Of a DNA stretch of 10,276 nt, positions 1 to 6,691 are shown one piece after another. The notes beneath the pieces were generated by a model. The model was given only the letters and a program-made list of their open reading frames with translations, had not been told where the DNA came from and ran no database searches. Source of the stretch: Candidatus Glassiibacteriota bacterium. GTDB taxonomy: Bacteria > Gemmatimonadota > Glassbacteria > GWA2-58-10. Location: positions 1 through 10,276 of the forward strand of contig JAFGTO010000382.1 of NCBI GenBank assembly GCA_016934095.1. The letters run 5' to 3'. The number at the start of each line of letters is the position of its first letter. The stretch's first letter is position 1. The position numbers were made by a program, and so were the translations under genes.

Positions 1-794
1 ACCACCGTGCCGGTGACAAAGCTCGAGGCATCGCTGATCAGCCAGAACAGGGATCCCAGGAGCTCTTCCGGCTCGCCGTAGCGGGCCATCGGGGTGCTGC
101 GAATGATATCCTTGCCGCGGGCCGTGGGCTCGCCGGTCTCCTGGTCCACCAGCAGGAAGCGGTTCTGCTCGGTGAGGAAGAACCCGGGCGCGATAGCGTT
201 GACCCGGATCCTGGTCGAATAGTTCTGGGCCAGGTGGATGGCCAGCCACTCGGTGAAATTGCTGATCGCGGCCTTGGCGGCCGAGTATCCCAGCACCTTG
301 GTCAGCGGGTGGAAAGCGCTCATCGAGCTGATATTGATTACGTTGCCCGCCCCGCGCCCGGCCATGGCCCGGCAGAAGATCTGGCTGGGCATGATGGTGC
401 CCAGGCAGTTGAGGTCGAAGACCCAGCGGACAGCGCTGTCCGGCAGGTCGAAGAAAGAAAGGTCCTCGCTGGTGGTGGCCTCTTTCTTGTTTCCGCCCGC
501 CCCGTTGACCAGCACGTCCACCGGACCCAGGGCCTCGACCACCCTGGCGTGGGCCTCGGTAATGCTGGCCCTGTCGAGCACATCCACTTTCACCGCCACT
601 GCCCTTCCGCCGGCGGTCTTCACCCGCTGGGCCACGGTCTGGGCCGCCTCCTCGCGCAGGTCGAGCACGGCCACGGCGGCTCCGGCCCGGCCCAGGGCCT
701 CGGCCATCACGCTGCAGAGTATGCCTCCCCCGCCGGTGACCGCCACCACCTTGCCGGAGACATCGAACAGGTTTGCCAGGTATTCATTTGCCAC
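1..794 (-). CDS. uxuB: SDR-family D-fructuronate reductase (D-mannonate oxidoreductase), 3' end cut by window edge
   Basis: Probable NAD(P)H-dependent cytoplasmic reductase turning D-fructuronate into D-mannonate in hexuronate breakdown. 264 codons are visible and the last reads ...SSFVTGTV, so only about 10-15 C-terminal residues should be missing. The classical SDR layout is complete: glycine-rich cofactor loop TGGGGIL (20-26), NGAG (98-101), catalytic tetrad Asn129, Ser157, Tyr170 and Lys174 (YSAAK), then APGFF (202-206). The stretches NGAGGNKKEAT and FLTEQNRFLL are what I recall from the YjmF/UxuB-type SDR group rather than generic ketoacyl reductases. The start is GTG at 794, chosen because AAAGGAG lies 5 nt upstream; nearby ATGs are out of frame. 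It is last of the visible operon genes, 100 nt after uxaE, whose product would supply its substrate. Gluconate 5-dehydrogenase-like activity is the main alternative. SDR assignment is near certain; substrate is inferred from motifs and context. Confidence 0.85.
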   Translation of the reverse strand, partial: MANEYLANLFDVSGKVVAVTGGGGILCSVMAEALGRAGAAVAVLDLREEAAQTVAQRVKTAGGRAVAVKVDVLDRASITEAHARVVEALGPVDVLVNGAGGNKKEATTSEDLSFFDLPDSAVRWVFDLNCLGTIMPSQIFCRAMAGRGAGNVINISSMSAFHPLTKVLGYSAAKAAISNFTEWLAIHLAQNYSTRIRVNAIAPGFFLTEQNRFLLVDQETGEPTARGKDIIRSTPMARYGEPEELLGSLFWLISDASSFVTGTV

Positions 795-799
795 GGTCG

Positions 800-806
800 C
801 TCCTTT
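800..806 (-). promoter_or_regulatory. Ribosome binding site of uxuB
   Basis: Reads AAAGGAG on the minus strand, 5 nt before GTG at 794. It decides the non-ATG start, since the neighbouring ATG triplets at 787 and upstream are in other frames. Confidence 0.75.
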
Positions 807-853
807 GCATCCATTTATCAGGTATTGTCGCGTGTTCATCGAGGTCTATGCCA

Positions 854-877
854 GGCCGCGGCGCAAGGCCCACGGCC
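854..877 (-). other. GC-rich stem-loop in the uxaE-uxuB gap
   Basis: Five-base arms GGCCG/CGGCC enclose a smaller GGC/GCC stem with a CTTGC loop. It has no downstream T run, so it is not a standard intrinsic terminator. It lies in the longest gap of the operon (795-894), where an mRNA-stabilising or processing hairpin would fit. No promoter is visible in this gap. The fold was judged by eye only. Confidence 0.3.
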
Positions 878-894
878 TGCCGGACCGGTACGGT

Positions 895-2415
895 CTACTT
901 TGCAGCCGTCCCCAGAGTTTCCAGGTGGCGGCCGATGTGGCGGTCCAGGTTGGAGTACAGGTCTTCCTCGCGCTCGTACAAAACCCGGAAGATCCGGTCG
1001 CGGAACAGGTACTCTCCGGACTCATCCCGTACGGAGAGCAGCGAGCCGTAGGTGATGTGCAGCAGCTGACGTGAATCCACCTTGTCCATCAGGGCCGGCA
1101 GGTCGCTGTCCGCCAGCGTGCCGACCTCGGGGATAGAGTCCAGGTCGGTGGTAACATGGTAGCTGGCGCGGTCTTTCCCGAAGTTTTCCAGGGCGAACCG
1201 GTGCATTTCCCGGTACAGCTCGGGCCTGTGGGCGGCGATCACCCGCACCGCCTCGAGCCAGCTCGTGCCCGCGGTCTTGAGGTGGAAAAAACCTCCGGTG
1301 TGCTTGCCTACCAGCGGGAAGATCGAGAACTTGTCGCTTCCCGAATGGACACTGACCTTGTAGGGTCCGAGCTTTTCGGCCAGCAGGGCATGGGCGGCGA
1401 ACTGGCGCTCGAATTCATCGAGGTCGCCGATATAATCGATCCCTTTCTGGAACTGCCCGGTGAACTTGGGCGCGAGGCTCTGCCAGGCAACGCCCCTGGC
1501 TTTCAGCTCGCCGGCCACGAACAGGTGGTCGCGCACGGTGGTGTCGGTCTCGGTCTCATCCACGCTGACCTCGAAATCGAACCCCTCGACACTGTTGCCG
1601 GCGGCCGCGCTGAGCTCGCGGTAAACCAGGGCCATGTGCTCCACCGCCCGGTGATAGACCAGGGCGCAGCGCGCCAGCTCGGGAGCGGAAAATTCAATGG
1701 TAAATTTCAGGCCGCCTTTGCTGAAACTCCACGATTTTCCCAGGTAGCGGTCCAGGACCTCCCGGTGGCCGCCGAGCTGTTCGAACCGCTCCAGGGCTTC
1801 ATCATCTTCCAGGTGGACCGCTTTCAGGTCTATGTGGTCCGAGGCGTCGATAGTGAACATGGTAAAACCCAGCCGGTAGCAGGAGACCGCTTCATCCGCC
1901 TGCTTGATATGGTCGGCGTCCGCGGCGAAAGTGCCGGCGTACCCGGCCTCGAAAGCTCCCCAGCCTGCATCGTCGATCACCTGGCGGGGCGTGCGCCCGG
2001 TCCTGCCCAGCTCGCGCATGGACTGCTGTGCCAGCACCGGGAAGATCTCGAAGCGGCTGAAAGCCCGCAGGTGTCCCGGGGTGCACACGCCCAGCCGGTC
2101 GCCGGTGCCGAACGAGGCACGCCGGCCGATGGTTACCGGGGCGGTCCAGGGAAAGGCTTCCCGCAGGGCCGCGGCGTTCCCGGCATCGAGCTCGCAGATT
2201 TTCACCCCCTCGACAACCGTGCCCTCGAAGTCCGCGGCCGCTCCGGGCGGGCCGGCCACGGCCAGCCGCTTGCCCTGGCCTGTGCGGACCAGGCAGAAAA
2301 GTGCGTCGTTGAAGGATTTTACCGAAGCCGGGTAGACTCCGGGCACGCGGGCCAGGCTGACTGCTCCCCCGGCAGAGGCTTCCCTGATAGCTGATGCAGC
2401 CTGTTGTAGATTCAT
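895..2415 (-). CDS. uxaE: Tagaturonate/fructuronate epimerase (UxaE family)
   Basis: 506-residue cytoplasmic enzyme predicted to interconvert D-tagaturonate and D-fructuronate. This lets galacturonate enter the fructuronate-mannonate-KDG branch without an altronate branch. Recognised from family-typical stretches: SFGTGDRLGVCTPGH (101-115), QQSMREL (130-136), DDAGWGAFEAGY (148-159), ADADHIK (165-171), FTIDASDHID (187-196), a central SVDETETDTT (284-293), and HSGSDKFSIFP (357-367) followed by HLKTAGTSW. Abundant conserved His, Asp and Glu fit a metal-dependent epimerase. The chosen ATG at 2415 has GGAG 8 nt upstream. The frame stays open to 2493, but that start would overlap the kinase gene and lacks a better ribosome site. 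It lies 38 nt after the kinase stop and precedes uxuB, which would use its product. The activity was established for the Thermotoga maritima homologue; here it rests on recalled similarity plus context. Confidence 0.87.
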   Translation of the reverse strand: MNLQQAASAIREASAGGAVSLARVPGVYPASVKSFNDALFCLVRTGQGKRLAVAGPPGAAADFEGTVVEGVKICELDAGNAAALREAFPWTAPVTIGRRASFGTGDRLGVCTPGHLRAFSRFEIFPVLAQQSMRELGRTGRTPRQVIDDAGWGAFEAGYAGTFAADADHIKQADEAVSCYRLGFTMFTIDASDHIDLKAVHLEDDEALERFEQLGGHREVLDRYLGKSWSFSKGGLKFTIEFSAPELARCALVYHRAVEHMALVYRELSAAAGNSVEGFDFEVSVDETETDTTVRDHLFVAGELKARGVAWQSLAPKFTGQFQKGIDYIGDLDEFERQFAAHALLAEKLGPYKVSVHSGSDKFSIFPLVGKHTGGFFHLKTAGTSWLEAVRVIAAHRPELYREMHRFALENFGKDRASYHVTTDLDSIPEVGTLADSDLPALMDKVDSRQLLHITYGSLLSVRDESGEYLFRDRIFRVLYEREEDLYSNLDRHIGRHLETLGTAAK

Positions 2416-2423
2416 CCGGTTGA

Positions 2424-2427
2424 CTCC
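2424..2427 (-). promoter_or_regulatory. Ribosome binding site of uxaE
   Basis: GGAG on the minus strand, 8 nt before ATG at 2415. It supports the shorter 506-residue product over the longer reading from 2493 that would run into the upstream gene. Confidence 0.6.
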
Positions 2428-2453
2428 GATCATTTGTATATGTTCAGTCGCGC

Positions 2454-3725
2454 TTATTTCACCTGGTAATCGGCGCACCTGGCAGGCAGCCACTTTTTCT
2501 TGAAACGCATGAAGAGCGGCACCCCTCCCTCGACCGGGACCCTGACCTCGCCCTCGACCAGCGGCCTTGCATAATCGATGAACTCCAGGGTGGGAAAGTT
2601 GCCTTCCTCGTTCATCCAGTCCACAGGCAGCTTTTTCTCCCCGTTGGCCACGTCCTCGAGTTTTGCCAGCCCCGTGTCCACCCGGTAGGGGTCGTTGGAG
2701 GTGCGCTCGAGGGTAACCATGAAACCGGAAACGCCGCTCACCGCCTGTCTGACCGCCTCGGCGCCGCAGAGGACTGCCTCATCGCGGTCGGTGCGCGAGG
2801 CGAAGTGCATGGCGTTGCGCTGGGTGAGACCCTGCATCATCCAGCGGGTCTTGAGGCCCAGCTCGTGCTCGATGATGGCTTTGAGGGCCTGCGAGACCCC
2901 GCCGAGCTGGGAATGGCCGAAACTGTCCTTGGCCAGGGAACTCGAGTCCTCGGAGACATACCTGCCGTCGTCCCAGCGCATGCCCTCGCTGGCCGCGATA
3001 AAGCAGCGGCCGAACCTGGCATGGACCCGGCGCACGTCCTCGACAAATTTTTCCCTGGAGAAACTGACCTCGGGCACGTAGACCAGGTGGGGGGCATCTT
3101 CCTCGCTCCTGCGGGCCAGCGCGGCCGAGGCGGCGATCCAGCCTGCGTTGCGGCCCATGGTCTCCAGTACGGCACAGGTATCGAAAGTATAGAGGCTCTC
3201 GGTATCCCTGCCCGCCTCCATCACGCTGGTGGCGATGAACTTGGCCACGCTGCCGTAACCCGGGCAGTGGTCGGTGAAAGCCAGGTCGTTGTCTATGGTC
3301 TTGGGCACGCCCATGACCAGCATTTCGTAGCCCAGGGAGGCGCTCAGGTCCTTGATCTTGGCCGCGGTGTCCATGGAATCGTTGCCGCCGGCATAGAAAA
3401 AGTAGCGGATGTTGTGGGCCCGGAAGACCTCTAGCACCCGCTCGTAATCGGCGCGGCTCTGTTCGAGGCTCTTGAGCTTGTGGCGGCAGCTTCCCAAAGC
3501 AGCGCTGGGAGTGGTCTTGAGCATTTCCACCGCTTTGGGGTCCTCGGCCCCGAGGTCGAAGAGCTTTTCCTGCAAGACCCCCAGGATACCGTTATGCGCG
3601 GCGAACATGCCGGTGATCTCCTGGTGTTTCGCCGCCTCCTGGACCACTCCGCAGACCGAGGCGTTGATAACCGCTGTAGGGCCGCCGCTCTGCGCGACCA
3701 GGGCATTTCCTTTGACCGTGCTCAT
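2454..3725 (-). CDS. pfp: PfkA-family 6-phosphofructokinase, probably pyrophosphate-dependent
   Basis: 423-residue cytoplasmic phosphotransferase of the phosphofructokinase superfamily, predicted to make fructose 1,6-bisphosphate reversibly from fructose 6-phosphate and PPi. Motifs in order: QSGGPTAVINAS (12-23), GGNDS (113-117), PKTIDND (141-147, catalytic base Asp145), ETMGRNAGWIA (188-198) and SEG (246-248). ATP enzymes carry a second Gly in GGDGS and a Gly in PGTIDND. Here those positions are Asp116 and Lys142, the family's signature for PPi use. Asn115 replacing the usual first Asp is known to me from some long bacterial PPi-type members. ATG at 3725 overlaps the deoR stop as ATGA, and GGGAG lies just upstream, so translation is coupled. 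The oddity is its place inside a hexuronate operon: glycolysis/gluconeogenesis balance is one reading, another sugar or sugar-acid substrate another. Family is certain; donor and substrate are inferred. Confidence 0.9.
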   Translation of the reverse strand: MSTVKGNALVAQSGGPTAVINASVCGVVQEAAKHQEITGMFAAHNGILGVLQEKLFDLGAEDPKAVEMLKTTPSAALGSCRHKLKSLEQSRADYERVLEVFRAHNIRYFFYAGGNDSMDTAAKIKDLSASLGYEMLVMGVPKTIDNDLAFTDHCPGYGSVAKFIATSVMEAGRDTESLYTFDTCAVLETMGRNAGWIAASAALARRSEEDAPHLVYVPEVSFSREKFVEDVRRVHARFGRCFIAASEGMRWDDGRYVSEDSSSLAKDSFGHSQLGGVSQALKAIIEHELGLKTRWMMQGLTQRNAMHFASRTDRDEAVLCGAEAVRQAVSGVSGFMVTLERTSNDPYRVDTGLAKLEDVANGEKKLPVDWMNEEGNFPTLEFIDYARPLVEGEVRVPVEGGVPLFMRFKKKWLPARCADYQVK

Positions 3726-4522
3726 ATTTTCACTCCCGATTTTTGCTCGTTGCAGACTATCAGGTCTATCTTCGTCTGTTTAATCCGTCGCAGGAGCACC
3801 GGGTCGCTGATCTCATCGACCAGCAGGTGGCCGACTTCGCTGAAAACGGCGAACGGCACCAGCGAGCTGGCGCCGAACTTGCTCTGGTCCACCACCACGA
3901 AAGTCTCCTCGGCGCAGGCCATCATGCGCTTCTTGGTCTCTCCCTCCACGGTGTTGCCGCAGAAAAAACCATGCTCGACAGAGACTCCCCGGGCTCCCAG
4001 AAAGGCAAGCTGGACATGCAGGTTTTCGAGCATGGACCAGCTCTCCGGGCCGATGATCGCCAGCGAGGCGGAGCGGAGCATTCCCCCGGTGACGATCACG
4101 GTAATGCCCTCGCAGTCGCTCAACTCGACCGCCACCGGGATCGAATCGGTAATTACTGTCAGGTTTTTGTGGTTTTTCAGGTTCCTGGCGATCTCGAGGA
4201 TCGTGGTCCCGGCGTCGAGCAGCACGTTCATCCCGTCCTTGACCAGCTCGGCCGCCCTGAGTCCGATCCTGCGCTTGGCCTCGAGCTGCGGCACAACCTT
4301 ATCACCGAACGAAAGTGAGACCTTGCCCGGGAAGATAGACCGCTCGCGCAACAGGGCCCCGCCGTGGGTTCGTTTAAGGTACCCCTGGCGCTCCAGTGCG
4401 GAGAGGTCGCCCCGCAAGGTCACCTCGCTCACCCTGAATAGCCCGGTAAGCTCGGAAATACGCAGTTTTCCGCGCTGCTGGATCAGCTCGAGGATCTTTT
4501 TCTGTCTCTCTTCGGTAAACAT
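3722..4522 (-). CDS. DeoR-family transcriptional regulator of the uronate operon
   Basis: 266-residue DNA-binding repressor, usual family length. Residues 1-57 form the DeoR winged helix: RQKKILELI, then the recognition region VSEVTLRGDLSALERQGYLKRTHGGAL, where Gly38 stands in the place of the usual Arg. The rest is the DeoRC sugar-phosphate sensor domain with LDAGTT (102-107), TVITDSIPVA (122-131), TGGML (145-149), AFLGARG (173-179) and VVDQSKFG (210-217). Members normally sense phosphorylated sugars or sugar acids, and binding releases DNA. It is first in the operon and overlaps the kinase gene by 4 nt. Its own promoter carries three CTTTCG repeats, the type of direct-repeat site expected for this family, so autoregulation and control of all four genes are likely. 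No strong ribosome site precedes ATG at 4522. The effector is unknown; a uronate-pathway intermediate or fructose phosphate is plausible. Confidence 0.92.
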   Translation of the reverse strand: MFTEERQKKILELIQQRGKLRISELTGLFRVSEVTLRGDLSALERQGYLKRTHGGALLRERSIFPGKVSLSFGDKVVPQLEAKRRIGLRAAELVKDGMNVLLDAGTTILEIARNLKNHKNLTVITDSIPVAVELSDCEGITVIVTGGMLRSASLAIIGPESWSMLENLHVQLAFLGARGVSVEHGFFCGNTVEGETKKRMMACAEETFVVVDQSKFGASSLVPFAVFSEVGHLLVDEISDPVLLRRIKQTKIDLIVCNEQKSGVKI

Positions 4523-4585
4523 CCGGCTACAGGAATGGTTAAATTAACGCTTACCCGGGAGGGATGTCCGCGAACCGGCGCGCAC

Positions 4586-4599
4586 GGCCGGAAGCGGCC
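4586..4599 (-). other. Small stem-loop in the deoR leader
   Basis: Perfect 5-bp arms GGCCG/CGGCC around a 4-nt loop, directly next to the CTTTCG operator and within the transcribed leader. It could affect leader folding or simply reflect the high GC content. Confidence 0.3.
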
Positions 4600-4625
4600 C
4601 TTTCGATGTCTTTCGTTTACTTTCG
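4600..4625 (-). promoter_or_regulatory. Putative DeoR operator: three CTTTCG repeats at exact 10-bp spacing
   Basis: CTTTCG occurs at 4600, 4610 and 4620 on the plus strand (CGAAAG toward deoR) with different 4-nt spacers ATGT and TTTA. All copies therefore face the same side of the helix. The array covers the predicted transcription start and first ~25 transcribed bases of deoR, ending 5 bp from the -10 box, an ideal place for repression. Several DeoR-family repressors bind such short direct repeats. Binding by this particular regulator is inference. Confidence 0.7.
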
Positions 4626-4630
4626 CAGAA

Positions 4631-4660
4631 ATAATACAAGCACTCGCACAGTGTTGTCAA
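4631..4660 (-). promoter_or_regulatory. Sigma70-type promoter of the deoR-pfp-uxaE-uxuB operon
   Basis: On the minus strand a perfect -35 box TTGACA (4655-4660) is followed after 18 nt by TATTAT (4631-4636), one mismatch from the -10 consensus. Transcription should start near 4624, giving a leader of about 100 nt before deoR. The leader (4523-4624) also holds an AT-rich palindrome GTTAA-A-TTAAC at 4538-4548 of unknown role. Confidence 0.75.
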
Positions 4661-4705
4661 GGATGTTCAGACAGCCGCAGCAGGCGTCATGCCCGCAGGA
4701 AGCCC

Positions 4706-4729
4706 GGCGGAAGCCGGCCGGCTTCCGCC
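4706..4729. repeat. 24-bp perfect palindrome abutting the arsM -35 box
   Basis: Two 12-base arms, GGCGGAAGCCGG and its exact reverse complement, meet with no spacer, and the last base touches the arsM -35 element. Just upstream lie related strings (GCCCGC, GGAAGCCCGG), as in REP-like intergenic elements. No T run follows on either side, so it is a poor terminator. It could be a dimeric regulator site, a cruciform/REP-like element, or an insulator between the divergent promoters. Confidence 0.7.
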
Positions 4730-4758
4730 TTGATTACGAGACTCCGATCTATTATAAT
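4730..4758 (+). promoter_or_regulatory. Sigma70-type promoter of arsM
   Basis: TTGATT (4730-4735) and a perfect TATAAT (4753-4758) are separated by the ideal 17 nt. The start should be near 4765, leaving a ~67-nt leader with a small palindrome CGAT-T-ATCG (4776-4784) and ribosome site GGAGAG at 4819-4824. I see no recognisable ArsR operator. Confidence 0.8.
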
Positions 4759-4831
4759 TAAGTCCACTTTTTTGTCGATTATCGGCGGAGAGGATTTTTA
4801 ACACTACACACTTCAGGTGGAGAGCTTTACC

Positions 4832-5650
4832 ATGAGTGAAAAACGGATCAAGCGGGCCGTGCGGGAGGGATACGGTAAGATTGCCAGAGGCGAAGTCTCC
4901 TCGTGCTGCGGGCCCGGGGTCTCTCCCTGTTGCGGGGGCGGACAGGCCTATCAGATCGCGGAAAAAATCGGCTACAGCAAGCAGGAGGTCGCCTCGGCGC
5001 CGGAAGGCGCCAACCTGGGCCTGGGCTGCGGCAATCCGCTGGCCCTGGCCGAGCTCAGGCCGGGCGAGACCGTGCTTGACCTGGGGTCGGGCGCGGGGTT
5101 CGACTGCTTCCTGGCCTCGGCCAGAGTCGGGGAAAGCGGCCAAGTGATAGGCGTGGATATGACCCCGGAGATGATCGAAAAAGCGCGGGCCAACGCCGGC
5201 AGGGGAGGTTTCCGCAACGTGGAGTTCCGCCTGGGCGAAATCGACAGCCTGCCGGTGGAGGACAGCAGCATCGACGTTGTGATCTCCAACTGTGTTATCA
5301 ACCTGGTCCCGGACAAGCGGAGGGCTTTCGCCGAGGCTTACCGGGTGCTCAAGCCCGGCGGCAGGTTCATGATTTCGGACATGGTCTCCACAGTCAGCAT
5401 CCCGGATTTTATCCGCAGGTCGGTGGAGGCCTGGGTGGGCTGCCTGGGCGCCCGTCGCGATGAATACCTGGAAGACCTGCGCTCGGCGGGGTTTGCGGAG
5501 GTCGAGGTGGTGGAGGAAACCCCTCTGCCCTGGGAGGTAATGGCACCGACTGCCGAGGCGATTATCAGGGAGCAGGGAGTTACACCCGGGCAGCTCGAGA
5601 AGTTTGCCGGGTCGGTGAGGAGCATCAAGGTGCGGGGGGTGAAGGGGTAA
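4832..5650 (+). CDS. arsM: Arsenite S-adenosylmethionine methyltransferase
   Basis: 272-residue cytoplasmic enzyme that methylates As(III) using SAM, yielding methylated and volatile arsenicals. The Rossmann SAM site is VLDLGSGAGFDC (81-92), followed by VIGVDMTPEMI (105-115) and VLKPGGRFMISDM (172-184). Cysteines fit the ArsM pattern: C66 in GLGCGNP, C154 in SNCVINLVPDK and C204 in WVGCLGA correspond to the As(III)-binding set. Paired cysteines C25/C26 and C33/C34 (CCGP, SPCCGGG) lie in the N-terminal segment, where ArsM carries its additional redox/metal cysteines. ATG at 4832 is chosen because AGGTGGAGAG precedes it by 7 nt; a GTG at 4817 in frame would overlap that site. The gene has its own promoter and is alone: no arsR, acr3 or arsC nearby. 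It ends facing the acyltransferase gene. Function is well supported by motifs. Confidence 0.95.
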   Translation: MSEKRIKRAVREGYGKIARGEVSSCCGPGVSPCCGGGQAYQIAEKIGYSKQEVASAPEGANLGLGCGNPLALAELRPGETVLDLGSGAGFDCFLASARVGESGQVIGVDMTPEMIEKARANAGRGGFRNVEFRLGEIDSLPVEDSSIDVVISNCVINLVPDKRRAFAEAYRVLKPGGRFMISDMVSTVSIPDFIRRSVEAWVGCLGARRDEYLEDLRSAGFAEVEVVEETPLPWEVMAPTAEAIIREQGVTPGQLEKFAGSVRSIKVRGVKG

Positions 5651-5727
5651 GACAGGTTTTTGATTATTCTTCGAGATAAAACCACTCCCTCCTCGAAAAA
5701 GGCGCTTTACTTATCCACTGTCGCATG

Positions 5728-5773
5728 AAATCCCCTCTGGTCGCCTTGTCAAAGGAGGAGGTCCGGGGACTTT
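5728..5773. repeat. Imperfect nested inverted repeat between convergent genes
   Basis: Outer arms AAATCCCC and GGGGACTTT pair with a single bulge, and an inner CCTT-GTCA-AAGG hairpin sits at the centre. It occupies most of the downstream half of the arsM/acyltransferase convergent gap and could act as a weak bidirectional transcription stop. The layout (C run, TTGTCAAAGG core, G run) resembles palindromic intergenic repeats that are multicopy in many bacteria; here it would be a degraded copy. The rest of 5651-5727 shows only a weak GGTTTT/AAAACC pairing and no canonical terminator. Confidence 0.35.
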
Positions 5774-5776
5774 CGT

Positions 5777-6691
5777 TCAGCAGGCGCCGGCCGGGGAATC
5801 CGGGGGCCTGGTTTTCCACCTGCGGTGGGGCCAGAACCAGTACTCAGGCCGGCTGCGCACCTGCTCGGCCAGGCGGCCGGTGAAATATGCCGTCATCCGG
5901 AAGATAAACTCCTCGCGGTTGCCTGTTTCAGGCCGCGGCACAGGCTCGAACCTCAGGGTATATTTGCCGTCTCCCCGGGGAATCATCAGCGAGAGCACCA
6001 CCGGCGCCCCGGTCTTGTGGGCAAACAGCGCCGGTCCCTTAGGAGTGGAGGCCGGGCGCCCCAGGAAATCCACGAACACACCCTGGTGGTGGGAGTCCTG
6101 GTCGGCCAGGAAGCTGACAATGCGGCCTTCTCTCAGGGACCGGGCCACTTTCCCGGGTGAGGCCGAAACCGGGAAAAGCCGCATTCCGCATGCCTCGCGC
6201 GCGGCGGCCACGTAGCGCTGGAAGAATCGGTTCTGCTGGCTGCGGGCGATCACATCCAGCGGATACCCCAGTCTGGCGGCGAAAGCTCCCATCAGCTCCC
6301 AGTTGCCATAGTGGAAAGTAACATTGATCACACCCCGGCCCCCGGCCAGCGCCGAGTCCAGGACCTCCCGGCCCTGGAAATCGATATGCCGCTGCATCCA
6401 GTCGGTGGAAAGGCGATGGATGCGGAACATCTCGATAAAGAACTCTCCCAGGCTGCGGTAGCAGCAGGCGCCGATCCCTGCCAGCTCAGCCGGGGATTTC
6501 TCCGGGAAAGCCAGGCCCAGGCTAGCCAGCACTTCCTTCCGGCGAACCCCCAGCACTCCCCAGGCTGCTGTCCCCAGGCCGCGGCCAAGGAGCCTGGCCG
6601 CCCTGTGCGGACAGACTACCACCAAGGCCATGACCACCCGGAAAAGCGCGTATTCCAGCGGGTGGATGATTCTTTCCTTGAACCGGGACAA
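5777..6691 (-). CDS. LpxL/HtrB-family lysophospholipid (lipid A-type) acyltransferase
   Basis: About 304 residues, close to E. coli LpxL (306). It is predicted to sit on the inner membrane cytoplasmic face and transfer a secondary acyl chain to lipid A or a similar glycolipid. Visible: an N-terminal hydrophobic anchor (about 15-27, ALFRVVMALVVVC), the catalytic HX4E motif as His127-Glu132 in FHYGNWELMG, a DQDSHHQGVFVDFLGRPA block (198-214) and the C-terminal RPEYWFWPHRRWK (281-293) typical of the family. The start is uncertain: I favour TTG at 6691 because GGAG lies 9 nt upstream and the length fits. A TTG at 6739 adds 16 residues but has no ribosome site. Nearest ATG is inside the membrane segment. 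It diverges from the GT9-like gene. The acyl chain and the exact acceptor cannot be read from sequence. Confidence 0.88.
   Translation of the reverse strand: MSRFKERIIHPLEYALFRVVMALVVVCPHRAARLLGRGLGTAAWGVLGVRRKEVLASLGLAFPEKSPAELAGIGACCYRSLGEFFIEMFRIHRLSTDWMQRHIDFQGREVLDSALAGGRGVINVTFHYGNWELMGAFAARLGYPLDVIARSQQNRFFQRYVAAAREACGMRLFPVSASPGKVARSLREGRIVSFLADQDSHHQGVFVDFLGRPASTPKGPALFAHKTGAPVVLSLMIPRGDGKYTLRFEPVPRPETGNREEFIFRMTAYFTGRLAEQVRSRPEYWFWPHRRWKTRPPDSPAGAC

Noticed and set aside
234..1074. Two overlapping plus-strand open frames of about 275 residues at the left end
   Set aside because: They lie opposite the SDR gene and the end of uxaE, and the Ala/Arg/Pro-rich composition has no recognisable domain.
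1156..2394. 412-residue plus-strand open frame opposite uxaE
   Set aside because: It is antisense to a strongly recognised enzyme, shows no family motifs, and arises from GC-rich codon bias.
2454..2493. Longer uxaE reading starting at 2493
   Set aside because: It would overlap the 3' end of pfp by 40 nt, and the first residues do not look like the family N-terminus. ATG at 2415 has a well-placed GGAG.
3480..4547. 355-residue plus-strand open frame opposite pfp and deoR
   Set aside because: It spans two well-supported minus-strand genes and has no motif or ribosome site.
4706..4729. Palindrome upstream of arsM as an intrinsic terminator
   Set aside because: No T run follows on either strand, and it sits upstream of both divergent genes, where no transcript should end.
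4535..4801. Small plus-strand open frames (65-88 residues) in the deoR-arsM intergenic region
   Set aside because: They run through the promoters, operator and palindrome; there is no ribosome site and no protein-like composition.
4667..5143. 158-residue minus-strand open frame over the arsM 5' half
   Set aside because: Antisense to arsM and crossing its promoter; a shadow of GC-rich codons.
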